IMG/VR virus record: IMGVR_UViG_3300007276_000114 | Coordinates: 1-38,973 of that record | Reading direction: 5' to 3' (one strand) | DNA length: 38,973 bases | Source: a virus | Shown here: in pieces, positions 33,986-38,900 of the stretch | Numbering within the stretch: the stretch's first letter is position 1 | Layout of the letters: the number at the start of each line of letters is the position of its first letter | The notes under the pieces: model-generated | Told to the model about the DNA's origin: nothing | Seen by the model: the letters and a program-made list of their open reading frames with translations, nothing else | Database searches by the model: none | Program-made: the position numbers and the translations under genes

Positions 33986-34164
33986 TAGTACAATCGACTC
34001 CATTTCTGGGTTATAGGATTGAAAGCAAACTCTCGTTTACAATCTTTACATATCAACCATACATCTTGATTATTATTATAACTTCCGGTCCGGTCTAAAG
34101 TCCCCTCACAGTCCTCACAGACATAGGTAGGAACCAATGCATCTAATTCAGTTTGATTTAACAT
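33985..34164 (-). CDS. 59-residue zinc-ribbon microprotein
   Basis: A complete frame whose product has VCEDCEG and LICKDCKREF, two CxxC pairs about 19 residues apart, the layout of a zinc ribbon. The ATG overlaps the end of the preceding membrane microprotein, and the stop overlaps the start of the next gene (TAATG), typical of a compact early operon. Likely a nucleic-acid- or RNA-polymerase-contacting early factor, but no target can be read from the sequence. Confidence 0.65.
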   Translation of the reverse strand: MLNQTELDALVPTYVCEDCEGTLDRTGSYNNNQDVWLICKDCKREFAFNPITQKWSRLY

Positions 34165-34292
34165 TGGACCTCCAAAGCATATACAATCCCTAAAGTTAAG
34201 ACATAAACACCAAAGGATGCTATAGTCCAGAATATTACAATCTCATAAACCTTTAAATCATAACCTCTTTTAAGTCTAGTCCAGTAGTTCAT
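34158..34292 (-). CDS. 44-residue membrane microprotein
   Basis: A complete small frame with a basic N-terminus (MNYWTRLKRGYDLKVYE) and one membrane helix (IVIFWTIASFGVYVLTLGIV). AAAGGAC lies eight bases upstream of ATG 34292, and its end overlaps the zinc-ribbon start by seven bases. Single-span, N-in orientation is expected from the positive residues. Possibly an early membrane-targeted host-control or exclusion protein; no homologue recognised. Confidence 0.6.
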   Translation of the reverse strand: MNYWTRLKRGYDLKVYEIVIFWTIASFGVYVLTLGIVYALEVQC

Positions 34293-34308
34293 AGTCTTTA
34301 GTCCTTTA

Positions 34309-34503
34309 TTAATAGATTTGATTCATTAGTTGCTCAATCATAGCTTGGTGTCCTCTTGCAATATCAGTCGCTTGATTCTCATATTCGTATATGCTTTTAT
34401 CACGCCACTTTAAAGCTTTAATCGCTTGTTCCTTGACTTGCTTAACCGTTGTACAATCTCTGAATAGTCCTTTATAATCACTCTCATCTCTTAAGTATGC
34501 CAT
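34309..34503 (-). CDS. First early gene: small helical protein of unknown function
   Basis: A 64-residue, charged helical protein (KQVKEQAIKALKWRDKSIYE, then ENQATDIARGHQAMIEQLMN). It is the first gene after the long control region, the position of T7 gene 0.3, but has no resemblance to Ocr. GAGGA lies nine bases upstream of ATG 34503, and a sigma-70-type promoter candidate sits 36 bases upstream. Position predicts an early host-takeover or anti-defence protein; this is inference only. Confidence 0.6.
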   Translation of the reverse strand: MAYLRDESDYKGLFRDCTTVKQVKEQAIKALKWRDKSIYEYENQATDIARGHQAMIEQLMNQIY

Positions 34504-34538
34504 TGTGTTTATTCCTCATTAGTAATTAATAATGTCTA

Positions 34539-34568
34539 ATATTAGCAATAAGTAAGAAACAAAGTCAA
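34539..34568 (-). promoter_or_regulatory. Candidate early host sigma-70 promoter
   Basis: Minus strand TTGACT (34568-34563, five of six -35 bases), 18-base spacer, TAATAT (34544-34539; TA...AT kept). It lies 36 bases upstream of the first early start at 34503 in an AT-rich context. It is the best host-type promoter I see for the early block. The suboptimal -10 and long spacer reduce certainty. Confidence 0.45.
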
Positions 34569-34787
34569 GATAATAATCAATAAAAAAATAAATATATTTA
34601 TAGTCCTTTTAATACTTCTCAGGACCTCCCAACACTCCCCAGACTCCCAGATTTCATAGTTAATAAAGTGCTACCACTTGCACCTATATTTAATCATATG
34701 GCAATACGAGGCACTTGATAAATATTGACGGTTTTCCTCCCGTCTTTCCTAGTCAATTGATAGTGCTGTGGTCCTTGTTGACGTATG

Positions 34788-34802
34788 AGTGCCTATTGGT
34801 TA
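34788..34802 (-). promoter_or_regulatory. ATAGGCAC motif, candidate phage RNA polymerase promoter
   Basis: Minus strand TAACCAATAGGCACT, followed by CATACG. Ten of 15 positions agree with the Syn5 promoter as I remember it (ATTGGGCACCCGTAA) when aligned on GGCAC. It is outside the 38-bp repeat array, showing that the motif occurs independently of it. Confidence 0.35.
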
Positions 34803-34864
34803 TGGTATGAGTGTTGCATGTATAAACTAAAAAAATAAATATAGGTAACAACAAACAAACGTGC

Positions 34865-34899
34865 ATACTTTTAGATAACTCATGTATACTTTTAGATAA
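34865..34899. repeat. Direct repeat ATACTTTTAGATAA
   Basis: Two exact copies of ATACTTTTAGATAA at 34865-34878 and 34886-34899, 21 bp (two helical turns) apart. They lie between the AT-rich part of the control region and the paired ATAGTCAC motifs. Function unknown; spacing suits two proteins bound on the same DNA face. Confidence 0.65.
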
Positions 34900-34912
34900 A
34901 TTCCAGGTTTTG

Positions 34913-34975
34913 TGTGACTATTAGTATGCTGTCTACTAATAGATACGCATAATAACTCGGTGTGACTATTAGTAT
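34913..34975 (-). promoter_or_regulatory. Two ATAGTCACA motifs, candidate phage RNA polymerase promoters
   Basis: Minus strand ATACTAATAGTCACA occurs twice, at 34961-34975 and 34913-34927, 48 bp apart with 15 identical bases. The TACTAATAG part is also found in the second control region (near 31495) and at 35048-35062. All point in the direction of the genes. T7-family promoters usually end in a CAC(T/A)-containing core, so these are reasonable candidates, but no copy is seen before the capsid gene. Confidence 0.35.
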
Positions 34976-35047
34976 ACACCCCAAGTTTGGCACGATACTT
35001 GCAGGACTAACAGGCCTTGTGAGTTTGGCACGATAATTGCATGCCTC

Positions 35048-35062
35048 AGTGCCTATTAGTAA
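35048..35062 (-). promoter_or_regulatory. ATAGGCAC motif within the 38-bp repeat
   Basis: Minus strand TTACTAATAGGCACT, then GAGG. It sits in the linker between the second and third sigma-54-like copies, pointing with the genes. Same core as 31926 and 34788. Candidate site for the phage RNA polymerase; not proven. Confidence 0.33.
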
Positions 35063-35086
35063 TGGCATGATACTTGCAGGCCTGAT

Positions 35087-35101
35087 AGTGCCTATGAGTT
35101 T
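35087..35101 (-). promoter_or_regulatory. ATAGGCAC motif within the 38-bp repeat
   Basis: Minus strand AAACTCATAGGCACT, then ATCAGG, giving GGCACTATCAGG, which resembles the CACTATAGG core of T7/K11-type promoters. It lies in the linker between the third and fourth sigma-54-like copies. Confidence 0.33.
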
Positions 35102-35151
35102 GGCACAATACTTGCAGGCCCCGACTGGCATGATACTTGCAGGGACTATGA

Positions 35152-35213
35152 GTCATTTATTTGACATGTCAATATCCTGGCGTGTCAATTAAGTGACGTG
35201 TCAATTATTTGGC
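35152..35213. repeat. Array II: four GTCA-N6-TGAC/TGGC units at 16-bp period
   Basis: Units GTCATTTATTTGAC (35152), GTCAATATCCTGGC (35168), GTCAATTAAGTGAC (35184) and GTCAATTATTTGGC (35200) are spaced exactly 16 bp, with AT, GT, GT between them. The first is identical to the first unit of array I at 31666. Two units end in TGGC instead of TGAC. It begins nine bases after the last sigma-54-like copy. Same element as array I at the other side of the early block, so probably bound by the same protein. Confidence 0.85.
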
Positions 35214-35294
35214 AGGGCCTATGGGGGGAATTTTTCGTCTTTACCATATTACGTACCACTTCACATTATTGTAACAAATTATTCTCTTATAGGT

Positions 35295-35339
35295 TAAGTG
35301 GGGGTATTTAACCTTACTAGGATAACTGGGGGTATTTAA
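35295..35339. repeat. Direct repeat TAASTGGGGGTATTTAA
   Basis: Two 17-base copies, TAAGTGGGGGTATTTAA at 35295-35311 and TAACTGGGGGTATTTAA at 35323-35339, differ at one base and start 28 bp apart. They lie in the right part of the control region, close to the end of the late module. Possible packaging or end-processing signal by position; nothing proves it. Confidence 0.65.
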
Positions 35340-35372
35340 TAGTCCTTCATAGGCAATCTAAGGCCACATTAT

Positions 35373-35393
35373 GTAACCCATAGTAACCCATAG
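35373..35393. repeat. Tandem GTAACCCATA repeat
   Basis: GTAACCCATA is repeated twice head to tail, followed by G (35373-35393). Short tandem repeats beside the terminal repeat are known in T7 (CCTAAAG arrays). The sequence here is different and only two copies are present. Confidence 0.5.
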
Positions 35394-35431
35394 GTAAAAC
35401 ATAACATGGCCTTATATCGTCTCTCAGTAGC

Positions 35432-35515
35432 TCATAGACCCTTTGTAGGTTTGGGCTTAACTACTTTCTTTACTTTACGAGGTTTAGGATTCTTATATCC
35501 TTTTAGTTTAGGCAT
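35432..35515 (-). CDS. 27-residue highly basic microprotein
   Basis: A complete 28-codon frame starting three bases after the preceding stop, with AAGGGG seven bases before ATG 35515. The product is extremely basic and Pro-rich (MPKLKGYKNPKPRKVKKV, then VKPKPTKGL) without any acidic residue. It would bind nucleic acid or anionic surfaces. It is the last gene before the control region. Too short for a firm call, but the ribosome site and coupling support it. Confidence 0.5.
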   Translation of the reverse strand: MPKLKGYKNPKPRKVKKVVKPKPTKGL

Positions 35516-35518
35516 ATA

Positions 35519-35710
35519 CTACAGCCCCTTATGGTCCCTGATCTCTCCTTTAGAGGAATCATAGGGCATTCTAGTACTCAGTTTGGAAACTCCTTGTCCT
35601 TTTAGTGATTTACCTGGAGGACTACTAGCTGACGGGGTAGGATTACGCATCCCAAGGGTCGAGTTGAAACCCCCATTTGCCAAGTCTCCTGATATCTTCT
35701 TTGCTTTCAT
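35519..35710 (-). CDS. Small Ser/Pro/Gly-rich protein
   Basis: A 63-residue, basic, low-complexity protein (KKISGDLANGGFNSTLGMRN, PTPSASSPPGKSLKGQG) that is probably disordered. AAAGGAG precedes ATG 35710, and the next tiny gene follows by three bases. No family recognised. It lies downstream of the large terminase, where T7 carries genes 19.2-19.5. Confidence 0.62.
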   Translation of the reverse strand: MKAKKISGDLANGGFNSTLGMRNPTPSASSPPGKSLKGQGVSKLSTRMPYDSSKGEIRDHKGL

Positions 35711-35754
35711 TTTTAGGCTCCTTTACTTGTTTAATTTTAGGTACTTTCTTAATA

Positions 35755-35913
35755 TTAAGTGGGGTTATATTCTGGATCGTCTTTCGTGTACTTGTTGGCA
35801 CGGTCAATAGCCTCCTTATACTTAGCTTTATATTCACCCATTTCTAGTCTTAGCATCTCTATTTGAGCATCTTTTAAGATACAACTAGTACAGGTTTCAA
35901 CATAGTTCTTCAT
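35755..35913 (-). CDS. 52-residue helical microprotein with CxxC
   Basis: A complete frame with a CTSC motif near the N-terminus (NYVETCTSCILKDAQIEML) followed by a charged helix (RLEMGEYKAKYKEAIDRANK). AAAGGAG lies five bases upstream of ATG 35913, and the ATG overlaps the preceding stop (TAATG), giving good support for expression. Likely a short coiled coil. The function is unknown. Confidence 0.65.
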   Translation of the reverse strand: MKNYVETCTSCILKDAQIEMLRLEMGEYKAKYKEAIDRANKYTKDDPEYNPT

Positions 35914-36113
35914 TAAGCTCCTTTAGCATTAAATACAACACATCCCATGTTAACTTCAACAGGCACAGGTTGCTTTTGTTGTTCAGCTTGTTGAAATATT
36001 TCTCTCATACGTTTAATACAATCTTGCTCACTGTGAAAAGTTTGACCTATTTCAGCATGTCTTACAGATACAGGATCACCCCCTAGGTGGATTATCATTA
36101 GTAACCAAATCAT
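35913..36113 (-). CDS. Small exported or membrane-anchored protein after the large terminase
   Basis: About 66 residues from ATG 36113 (GTG 36125 is possible). A hydrophobic N-terminus (MIWLLMIIHLGGDPV) precedes a soluble part with two Cys (EQDCIKRMREIFQQAEQQK, VPVEVNMGCVVFNAKG). I recall similar small proteins with 'IHLGGDP' and 'P V..NMGC' in other marine phages, none with a known function. It follows the terminase with a four-base overlap, and its stop overlaps the next start. Confidence 0.68.
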   Translation of the reverse strand: MIWLLMIIHLGGDPVSVRHAEIGQTFHSEQDCIKRMREIFQQAEQQKQPVPVEVNMGCVVFNAKGA

Positions 36114-37762
36114 ACCTTCACCCACACATGTTCATCCTCCATAGTTTCGTTAACGGAACTCATAAACTCTTTACATCCTCTTTCAATCTCATTGCTCCTC
36201 CTATCTTGGTACTCTTGTTCTCTATTGGCCTGTACTTGTTCGGTCCAATAGGCAGCACCCATAGCAAGGACATCAATTCTATCATCATATTGAAGACTAC
36301 CCTTATCACGGGTCAATCTAGTCATCTGATAGAACAATTGTCTCTGTGGATGCTCCTTAGACTCCTCATAGTCCCTCAGAACCTCTGAGTAGCTTATAAC
36401 AAGCTTATGAGTGCCTATTAGGGGCTCTAGGACATCTAGTATCCTATGTTCTTTCTGTTTGTTGTGTTTTATCTCTTCTACAGTACAAGGATAGTACTCA
36501 TGCAGTACTGGCTTGAATAACTGAGTGTACATACCGTCACCAAAGTTATCTTCTATCTCGATGATGTTAGGTTTGTACTCAGCAGCCAATTGAGCAAGTT
36601 GTTTCAACGTATCCCGACTATAACCACCTTTAAACCCACCTATCTTTAATACAAACACCATACCATTAAGAAACTTAGTGATACAGTATCCTGTCTCATC
36701 CTGTCCTCTACCACTAGGATCTATGTGCATGGCACTACCAGAATACTCATAGTAATCACTAGATACCTCAAATGGCTTATAAAAGTAGTCACCAGTGAGT
36801 CCTACGGCATTGAGTTTATCATCTCTCTCACCTTTAGCCCATAGTATCCTACCTGGAGCCTTATCTATATCTAGTGGTACTACTAACAGTTCCTCTAGTT
36901 TCAGTGGGTATCGTAATGCATCCTCACCACTTGTATCCAGCATAAACTGTCTAGCAAATCCTGCTTTACCATAGGAAGCCTGACGTTCACTTAGATCCAA
37001 TGCATCGAACCTCAGAGGGTCTGTAGGGTCTCCTATAGGCAGATCCATCTGACTTATGAAAGGAGCTAACCTTTCTTTATAGAAGCTTGTGAGTCTCTCT
37101 GAGGGCTTTAGAGCAGGCCATATACGGCACTGATACCCTCGTTCTTGTAAATTAGTATAAAGGCTCTCTTCTACTTGGGGTGTTCCTAGGTATACTATAC
37201 GTCCTACCTTAGGCATGACTACCGCATCAAATTCTTTTACTACTTCACCTAGCTTTTCCCTCATAGTCTGTGTTAGGGCATTACTAAGTACTTCTACGTC
37301 ATCTGCTATAATGATGTGAGCCCTGCTACCGACAATCTGCCCAGTAATACCAACAGACTTGACAGAAGGAGCATGGGAAGCACGAGACGGAGCAACGTCA
37401 AAGGCCACATTGGAGTTACGTTGATCTTCTCGTGCTCGTAGGTGTTGGAGGATTGGCATTTCGTGGATAATACGTTTTGTGAAGGTACTGAAATCATCGG
37501 CCCTCTGTTTGGATGCTGAGATTACTAAGAATTTAAGTTGTGGATCAACAAGTAACTTCCATACGACAAATGCAGAGGTAATCCAACTCTTACCTACACC
37601 TCTAAAAGCTTGAATAATGAGGCGTTTGGGTCCATGTTGTAGGTACTCTGCGATATCATATTGTATTGGAGTAGGATCTGGTAGGGCCAAATGCTTCCAA
37701 GCAATATATAAGAAGTTCCTGAAATCTTCTTTAATGTGGTCTAACTGATTCTTCTGGTTCAA
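36110..37762 (-). CDS. Terminase large subunit, T7 gp19-like
   Basis: A 550-residue DNA-packaging motor (T7 gp19: 586). ATPase motifs are QAFRGVGKSW (Walker A, about residues 51-60) and AHIIIADDVE (Walker B). APSVKSVGITGQIVGSRAHI is nearly the T7 sequence. Nuclease acidic residues are in HIDPSGRGQDETGY, IEIEDNFGDGMY and YDDRIDVLAMGAAY. It cuts and packages concatemers through the portal. There is no ATG at the start: TTG 37762 is the best fit to family length, overlaps the small terminase by 32 bases and has a weak ribosome site, so coupling is likely. Confidence 0.96.
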   Translation of the reverse strand: MNQKNQLDHIKEDFRNFLYIAWKHLALPDPTPIQYDIAEYLQHGPKRLIIQAFRGVGKSWITSAFVVWKLLVDPQLKFLVISASKQRADDFSTFTKRIIHEMPILQHLRAREDQRNSNVAFDVAPSRASHAPSVKSVGITGQIVGSRAHIIIADDVEVLSNALTQTMREKLGEVVKEFDAVVMPKVGRIVYLGTPQVEESLYTNLQERGYQCRIWPALKPSERLTSFYKERLAPFISQMDLPIGDPTDPLRFDALDLSERQASYGKAGFARQFMLDTSGEDALRYPLKLEELLVVPLDIDKAPGRILWAKGERDDKLNAVGLTGDYFYKPFEVSSDYYEYSGSAMHIDPSGRGQDETGYCITKFLNGMVFVLKIGGFKGGYSRDTLKQLAQLAAEYKPNIIEIEDNFGDGMYTQLFKPVLHEYYPCTVEEIKHNKQKEHRILDVLEPLIGTHKLVISYSEVLRDYEESKEHPQRQLFYQMTRLTRDKGSLQYDDRIDVLAMGAAYWTEQVQANREQEYQDRRSNEIERGCKEFMSSVNETMEDEHVWVKV

Positions 37763-37994
37763 AGGGTAGACTTTCTGTTAGTGCTTTTACGTCAGCGTTA
37801 GTAGCCCCACTACACTCAATGTTGTTGTCTCGTAAGAATTGACGAGCCACATTGAGAACGGATGCTGGAGCAGATATGACTTCAATTGTTCCATCTTTAC
37901 TTACCTGAGTTATGCCATTTTTAAGTTGATCTGTGAGTGTCCTAGCGATGATACCATGTAGTTCACCTAGCTCATTTACGGTCCCATTACTCAT
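37731..37994 (-). CDS. Terminase small subunit, T7 gp18-like
   Basis: An 87-residue protein (T7 gp18: 89) directly before the large terminase. An N-terminal helix (ELGELHGIIARTLTDQLKNG), a short beta pair (TIEVISAPASVL) and a second helix (NVARQFLRDNNIECSG) match the gp18 pattern. It recognises phage DNA and stimulates the large subunit. ATG overlaps the preceding stop (TAATG), with GAGGT upstream. Confidence 0.9.
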   Translation of the reverse strand: MSNGTVNELGELHGIIARTLTDQLKNGITQVSKDGTIEVISAPASVLNVARQFLRDNNIECSGATNADVKALTESLPFEPEESVRPH

Positions 37995-38281
37995 TATTTA
38001 CATACCTCTTTATAGAGATCATTATTTCTAGCTATCTTAGCTAAATCCTTTACTACTACACCTGTAGGATTATTCTTAGTGATCCACTCTTTAGTCTCAG
38101 CACTAAGTTGTACTGGCTCATACCACAGACATTCTTTAGAGTAGTATGAGTCAGCATTGTATAGTCCTAACCCAAAGTTAGCCGTAGGTGCAACCATCTG
38201 TGGTAGTATACTACATCCCGTCAAGGACAGCAGTAACACCAGTACGAGTTTTAACTTCAGCCTTAGCTTTATCAAGTTCAT
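37994..38281 (-). CDS. Outer-membrane-type lipoprotein, o-spanin candidate
   Basis: A 95-residue protein. A basic N-region, a hydrophobic core (LVLVLLLSLTGC) and a lipobox (LTGC) mark a lipoprotein signal peptide. The mature part has CLWYEPVQLSAETKEWIT and KIARNNDLYKEVC, a pattern shared with small phage lipoproteins near lysis genes. The start lies inside the end of the upstream membrane-protein gene (71-base overlap), as often seen for Rz/Rz1 spanin pairs. It immediately precedes terminase, as lysis genes do in T7-like phages. The spanin role is inferred. Confidence 0.72.
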   Translation of the reverse strand: MNLIKLRLKLKLVLVLLLSLTGCSILPQMVAPTANFGLGLYNADSYYSKECLWYEPVQLSAETKEWITKNNPTGVVVKDLAKIARNNDLYKEVCK

Positions 38282-38489
38282 CTTCTACTTCTTGTAATGC
38301 AGCCATCCCTTTAGGATGATTGACGTTATTAAAGACATTACCAGCTAACCAATTAAATATAGGCCAGAGTTTACCTAATACAGGTATTTTATTCACAAAC
38401 CTGTCCGGCAAAGCTCCTGTTAGAGCTGTAAACATCAGTACGACTTCCCCTGCTATCTGGAACCAACTCTGGTTCATTATCATTTCCAT
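38211..38489 (-). CDS. Small membrane protein of the lysis region (holin or i-spanin candidate)
   Basis: A 92-residue protein with one N-terminal hydrophobic segment (FQIAGEVVLMFTALTGALP), a second weaker one (VLGKLWPIFNWLAGNVF) and a charged C-terminal helix (AALQEVEDELDKAKAEVKTR). Marine phages often have a similar small 'NQSW..IAGEVV..' protein at this place, usually called holin-like. A helical tail and the overlapping lipoprotein also fit an i-spanin. AAGGAGA seven bases before ATG 38489 is strong. The exact lysis role is undecided. Confidence 0.65.
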   Translation of the reverse strand: MEMIMNQSWFQIAGEVVLMFTALTGALPDRFVNKIPVLGKLWPIFNWLAGNVFNNVNHPKGMAALQEVEDELDKAKAEVKTRTGVTAVLDGM

Positions 38490-38500
38490 TCTGTTTCTCC

Positions 38501-38593
38501 TTAGTTACAGGGTGTACAAATAAAGTATGCTAAACACCATCCTGCTACTACCATCATTGCCATAGTCCAGGGAAACCTATTTAGTACGTCCAT
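38501..38593 (-). CDS. 30-residue single-span membrane microprotein
   Basis: A complete frame starting one base after the preceding stop. It encodes a short N-terminus (MDVLNRFPW), one hydrophobic span (TMAMMVVAGWCLAYFIC) and TPCN. Its stop overlaps the AAGGAG ribosome site of the next gene. No clear ribosome site of its own; coupling is likely. A tiny holin-like or holin-modulating peptide is plausible by location and layout. The frame is not interrupted by any other gene, which supports it. Confidence 0.5.
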   Translation of the reverse strand: MDVLNRFPWTMAMMVVAGWCLAYFICTPCN

Positions 38594-38594
38594 A

Positions 38595-38900
38595 TTAGTC
38601 ACAATTTCTATCCATTATATGTACATTAATAATTAGAGATAATGGAATAGCTCCATATCCCTTGTACTTGCCTATCTCACTCATATCCTTATTATAACCT
38701 ACAACTAGATGATCATTAGATATACCCATAAGAAACCCACAGGACTCATAGACAGCCTTTTGTACATCTAAGTCAGCTATAGTTACTTCTTCTGAGTTAT
38801 CATAAGGATCAAACCATTCTACTAACATAAGCCTATTAAGATTATCTTTAGAAGTGATAATGTCTTTAATTAGCTGATCATTAGTCTTACGGCTAGTCAT
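38595..38900 (-). CDS. Small phage protein of unknown function, likely beta-barrel
   Basis: About 101 residues from ATG 38900 (TTG 38912 possible but without ribosome site; GGA precedes the ATG). The pattern LMLVEWFDPYDNSEEV, CGFLMGISNDHLVVGYNK, YGAIPLSLIINVHIM resembles a common small phage protein with an SH3-like arrangement ('..W.D......GW....D..VV......IPK..I..I'). The role is not known to me. The start overlaps the end of the preceding truncated gene by eight bases. Confidence 0.65.
   Translation of the reverse strand: MTSRKTNDQLIKDIITSKDNLNRLMLVEWFDPYDNSEEVTIADLDVQKAVYESCGFLMGISNDHLVVGYNKDMSEIGKYKGYGAIPLSLIINVHIMDRNCD

Larger units (their letters stand above)
34986..35143 (+). repeat. 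Five-copy array of sigma-54-like (-24/-12) elements
   Basis: Plus-strand copies at 34986, 35024, 35063, 35099 and 35126: TTTGGCACGATACTTGCAGG, TTTGGCACGATAATTGCATG, TGGCATGATACTTGCAGG, TTTGGCACAATACTTGCAGG, TGGCATGATACTTGCAGG. The published sigma-54 consensus is TGGCACGrNNNTTGCw; the first two copies match it fully and the others at all but one base, and the GG/GC spacing is exact. GG positions are 38, 37, 38 and 25 bp apart, so this is a degenerate ~38-bp tandem repeat. The linkers carry GCCTAT(T/G)AGT. All copies point rightward, against every gene. They may be promoters for an antisense transcript, or sites for another protein. Confidence 0.8.
34504..35431 (-). other. Long non-coding control and probable genome-end region
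   Basis: A 928-base stretch without a credible gene, between the end of the late module and the first early gene, the place where T7-type virion DNA has its terminal repeats and early promoters. It holds, from left to right: a host promoter candidate, AT-rich stretches with T-runs (34575-34610, 34825-34845), ATACTTTTAGATAA repeats, ATAG[G/T]CAC motifs, a five-copy sigma-54-like array, the four-unit GTCA array, and two short direct-repeat pairs (35295-35339, 35373-35393). The one longer frame inside the repeats (34892-35131) is a by-product of the repetition. Confidence 0.75.

Noticed and set aside
34575-34605. Terminator at the ATAAATATATTTAT palindrome followed by T-run (minus strand)
   Set aside because: The stem is entirely A/T and would be unstable; it is just upstream of the early promoter candidate and more likely an AT-rich opening or UP-like element.
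34892-35131. 79-codon minus-strand frame in the control region
   Set aside because: Composed almost entirely of translated sigma-54-like repeats; no ribosome site. The repeat structure explains the open frame.
35583-35810. 75-codon plus-strand frame downstream of the sigma-54-like array
   Set aside because: It would be the first gene behind a rightward promoter, but it has no ribosome site, mixed hydrophobic composition and is antisense to supported minus-strand genes.
35643-35837. 64-codon minus-strand frame
   Set aside because: Starts with GTG without ribosome site and overlaps two better-supported small genes (35519-35710 and 35755-35913).
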